The notes under the pieces are model-generated. The model was not told the DNA's origin, searched no databases, and saw only the letters and a list, made by a program, of their open reading frames with translations. DNA of 64,000 nucleotides from assembly GCA_947044365.1 (NCBI GenBank), contig OX345642.1:6301507-6365506 (forward strand), in the 5' to 3' direction. The stretch is from Petrosia ficiformis. Lineage: Eukaryota; Porifera; Demospongiae; Haplosclerida; Petrosiidae. Every line of letters starts with the position of its first letter. Position 1 is the stretch's first letter. A program made the position numbers and the translations under genes. This document shows positions 60,941-64,000 of the stretch, one piece after another.

Positions 60941-61154
60941 AAGAATGGGATAGTACCTTAACAAACCAAATTAAACTAACCACTTCCATATATGTAACTC
61001 TATACATAAGTACAGCTATATACTACAGTCTTGCTATGCTTACATAATATGTAAGCATAGCAAGACTAGTATATAGCTGTACTTACATGTATAGAGTTAT
61101 ATATATGGAAGTAGTTAGTTTAATTTGGTTTGTTAAGGTACTATCCCATTCTTA
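60941..61154. mobile_element. 214-bp near-perfect fold-back MITE
   Basis: Arms of about 105 bp: AAGAATGGGATAGTACCTTA ... AAGCATAGCAAGAC meets its complement around the centre near 61045. It contains CTAACCACTTCCATATATG, shared with the weaker elements at 6140-6300, 10400-10600, about 23620 and about 37970. The high arm identity points to a young insertion or gene conversion between arms. The rest of 60786-61482 is AT-rich without a gene. Confidence 0.85.
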
Positions 61155-61482
61155 CTTGCTTGATTTTTATATCTTTCAATGTTCCATCATTTACATACAG
61201 TTATTTTGAGGTGAATTTTAATTGTATGAGTTGAGTATTCATTGTTGTCTTATGTGAACTGCTAACAATTATATTTGTATCCAAAATACAAAGAATTGTA
61301 TCAGCCAACTATTATAATAATTATACTAGTTGCATTAAATAATATTTTTAAAAATAAAAACAAGTATTAATTATAATAATAGAATATCACTAACTGAAAC
61401 ATTGTATTTAATTTCATAGAAAAACTAATTCAATACATTATAGAAAAACAACATAATAATCAATCATTAAAATTGAATCAGT

Positions 61483-62576
61483 CTAACTAACTGGATGTAT
61501 AATATATACTAATCTTGGTTCATCAATGGAATCCACTAAACATAAATTTATTATTGATTCACTTTCATTGTACTGGACAAACTGTTGATTGTGTTTGATT
61601 CTACGTTCGTAAGAAGTACCTACCATAGCAGGAGGTTTATTACTTATGGTTTCACCTTCACTAGGAGGAAATTGAAACTGGTTTTTAGGATTTTCTTTCC
61701 AACTTGAACTAGTGTGCTATAAAATTATGATGAATATATATTGAAAGATTTCTGCCTTTTGAAAACGGAAATGGAGAATCAATAAAAAAAGCAGATAATA
61801 ATTATGATTATTACTGCAGTAACTATCTACATGTGGGTAGGCAGGTGATAGGTATTATGATATACTATAATTATTACTTGAGTACTATATACATTGACTC
61901 ACTAGCTCTAACTCGATCTCATTATTTTCACAATGCCAATGAAAACCTCGACCTGTACCTCGATCTGTAGAGTCCTTTGGTTCATAATAGAAAACTACAC
62001 TAATACCGGTAAATTCCATTTTCCAAACATCTATATAAAAATATAACCCATCAGTACTACATAAATATATTTACCTGTTACATGTAGAATATGTGAATCA
62101 TGTATCCACTCTTACTTGCGCGGCGTCTGCCCCCTGTTGCAATTGGTATGAATTTAGGATTTGGAGTATCACTTTGAAGCCCAATGAAATCCTTTTCATT
62201 CTCTGCTGCTCGAATCTCAACTTCAGAGTACTATAATAATGATCACTTTTAATTTATTATTCATTAAACATTAAATGATATGATGATAATTATTTTATTA
62301 GTATGCTTTGTATAATTATCATAGTAATAATTATTTATATCACCTACACTTACGTCATTTGTGCATTCAGTATCATCTTGATATACATTTTCACTCTCTA
62401 ATCGAATATCAACTACCTGCAAGTTATAGTACAATAATGACTAATAATAATTATTTATATCACCTACAGTTACATCACTTTCAGAAGTATCTAGGGTCTT
62501 AGCTGCCATTCTTGCAATTGACTGTCTATCTTCCAATGATGTCAGTGTATCAGTGACCCTTTTATAAATGTCTATG
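61483..62576 (-). CDS. Unidentified gene, 3' five exons only
   Basis: Five exons join with good splice sites and consistent phase: 62576-62474, 62416-62354, 62230-62116, 62030-61903 and 61716-61483 (stop TAG). They give about 213 residues of the C-terminal part. The upstream part is not visible between 62577 and 64000, where a minisatellite and a duplicated RTTN exon lie, so the rest is outside the window or was cut off. Visible features: a charged helical first exon (Asp-Arg-Gln-Ser-Ile-Ala-Arg-Met), a basic Gly-Gly-Arg-Arg-Arg, a Phe-His-Trp-His-Cys motif in a probable beta region, and a Pro-rich stretch near Phe-Pro-Pro-Ser-Glu. I do not recognise the family. It converges on RTTN with about 700 bp between the stops. 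Confidence 0.6.
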
Positions 62577-62895
62577 CTATAATTATATTCATAACTATAC
62601 ACATAGTGTAGTAGGAGATGTATATGCAAGATAGCTATGTGGATGAGGTTTATGTAGATAACTCAAATATGTAGGGCATATTCACATAAACATATAGTAT
62701 GTACAGAATATTATGTAGTATTACATTATAGTATATAATTGTGATTAGTAATACACTCTGTATATTATATGTACAGAATATTATATGATAGTATATATAT
62801 GTACAGAATAGAATGTACTACATGTACATGTACACGTATTATAATATCTGGATGTGTCTGGAGATATGATGTAATTAATGTATAATTATGTGGGT
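62577..62895. other. AT-rich spacer
   Basis: No exon or element is recognisable. Short TATGTACAGAATATTATATG repeats occur at 62700-62810. Confidence 0.4.
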
Positions 62896-63480
62896 TAAGA
62901 TACATGTAATGTATATGTGTGTGTGTAACTGGTACAGTGTATATCTGAGTGAAGATACATGTACACATGTAATGTATATGTGAGTGTAACTGGTATATCT
63001 AGGTGAAGATACATGTATACATGTAATGTATATGGGGATATAACTGGTACAGTATATATCTGAGTGAAGATATGTAATGTATATGTGGGTGTAACTGGTA
63101 TATCTAGGTGAAGATACATGTACATGTACACATGTAATGTATATGTGGGTGTAACTGGTGCAGTGTATATCTGAGTGAAGATACATGTACGCATGTAATG
63201 TATATGTGGGTGTAACTAGTATATCTAGTTAAAGATACATGTACACATGTAATGTATGTGTGGGTGTAACTGGTATATCTAGGTGAAGATACATGTACAT
63301 GTACACATGTAATGTATATGTGGGTGTAACTGGTACAGTGTATATCTGAGTGAAGATACATGTATGTACATATACACATGTAATGTATATGTGGGTGTAA
63401 CTGGTATATCTAGGTGAAGATACATGTACATGTACACATGTAATGTATATGTGGGTGTAACTGGTATATCTAAGATACAT
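62896..63480. repeat. 51-bp minisatellite, third locus
   Basis: Units of TGTAATGTATATGTGGGTGT with AACTGGTATATCTAGGTGAA or AACTGGTACAGTGTATATCT halves, 12 or so in number. Many units lack the ACAGTGTATA part, so period varies. Same family as 55436-55740 and 59766-59998. Confidence 0.9.
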
Positions 63481-63484
63481 GTTA

Positions 63485-63795
63485 CATGTACATGTAGTGT
63501 GACTAATTAGCCACACTACTTAGTACTTAGTCCCAAACCACAGGGATACCACCATGATATAGCCACAATGACAATGTTTGTTATTTGACAATGTTTGTTA
63601 TTATAAGTACATACTAATTACTCTAAATGAGTAGGTAACATCCCTTGTTTTCATGATAGTAATACACTACCTATAATGCTATGATAATTGTATTACTGTA
63701 TTACTATGCTTTATTATGACATGTACTTTATATACTAGATCAAATGAAACTAGTAGTTTAAATATTACCTAGCAGGAAAATCAAATCAGCATTGA
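63485..63795. mobile_element. Duplicate of the RTTN intron-32 transposon right half
   Basis: Closely matches 60008-60299, from GTGTGACTAATTAGCCACAC to CAAATCAGCAT. Together with the exon copy that follows it shows a direct duplication with about 3.5 kb between copies. Confidence 0.75.
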
Positions 63796-63857
63796 ATTGC
63801 ATTGAAATTCCTGTAAGCAATTGAAAGTTAAAATAACCTATACTTTCTACTGTGTAG

Positions 63858-64000
63858 TCACAGTTTCTGGTGATATTTCTATTATAATTTCGCTAATAGA
63901 ACGAGTGCTAATGATTTTTGCTGAATGTATCAGATCACATGATTTTCACATGATCATTACAGCTGTTTCTGGTATCTGGGCTTTATTGTACAACTGTACA
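63858..64000 (+). pseudogene. Duplicate of RTTN exon 33, running off the window
   Basis: Identical to 60364-60506 except for two visible changes (AGT to GGT and GCT to GTT), with the acceptor TGTGTAG intact and the frame open to the window edge. It lies beyond the RTTN stop and beyond the convergent unidentified gene, so it is either a dead copy or the end of a partly duplicated RTTN. The donor side is not visible. Confidence 0.8.

Overview
The window looks like nuclear DNA of an early-branching animal, most probably a demosponge. It is AT-rich, its genes are cut into many short exons by small GT-AG introns (down to 59 nt), it carries clear orthologues of metazoan housekeeping genes, and it is crowded with short palindromic repeats and fold-back elements. 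No prokaryotic feature, rRNA gene or CRISPR array is visible. The species cannot be named from the sequence.

Layout. (1) 0.3-1.4 kb: a single-frameshift remnant of a gene joining a possible nuclease-like domain to a kinase-like catalytic loop. (2) 1.4-4.4 kb: no gene, but a degenerate 20-bp repeat surrounding an orphan heat-shock-type promoter. (3) 4.5-12.5 kb: a tandemly duplicated ~4-kb block. Each copy has a plus-strand and a minus-strand gene for a 145-residue protein resembling the actinoporin/fungal-lectin cytolysin fold (copy 3 is truncated), a 12-bp repeat, a 75-bp repeat, a fold-back element and a broken Ty3/gypsy gag relic. (4) 12.77-16.27 kb: a 12-bp minisatellite of about 285 units without an indel. 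(5) 17.7-31.24 kb, minus: INTS2 (Integrator subunit 2), reconstructed here as 23 exons and 1313 residues. (6) 32.2-33.4 kb, minus: a two-exon apolipoprotein-L-like gene. (7) 33.5-39.2 kb: transposon relics and a duplicated, broken copy of INTS2 exon 1. (8) 39.26-60.79 kb, plus: RTTN (rotatin), reconstructed as 35 exons and 2324 residues. (9) 61.48-62.58 kb, minus: the 3' five exons of a gene I do not recognise. (10) 62.6-64.0 kb: a 51-bp minisatellite and a duplicate of RTTN exon 33 running off the window.

How it fits together. INTS2 and RTTN are transcribed away from each other. The broken INTS2 exon-1 copy lies only about 130 bp from the RTTN start codon, which suggests an original shared bidirectional promoter later split by duplication and by about 8 kb carrying the ApoL-like gene. 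The introns of both genes, but not the flanking DNA, are filled with the self-complementary repeat ACATGT/TGTACA.

The most unusual signal is in RTTN. The 3' splice-site junctions of exons 24 and 27 have themselves been amplified into tandem repeats. At exon 27 this makes nine extra acceptor-like sites exactly 33 bp apart, all in frame and free of stops.
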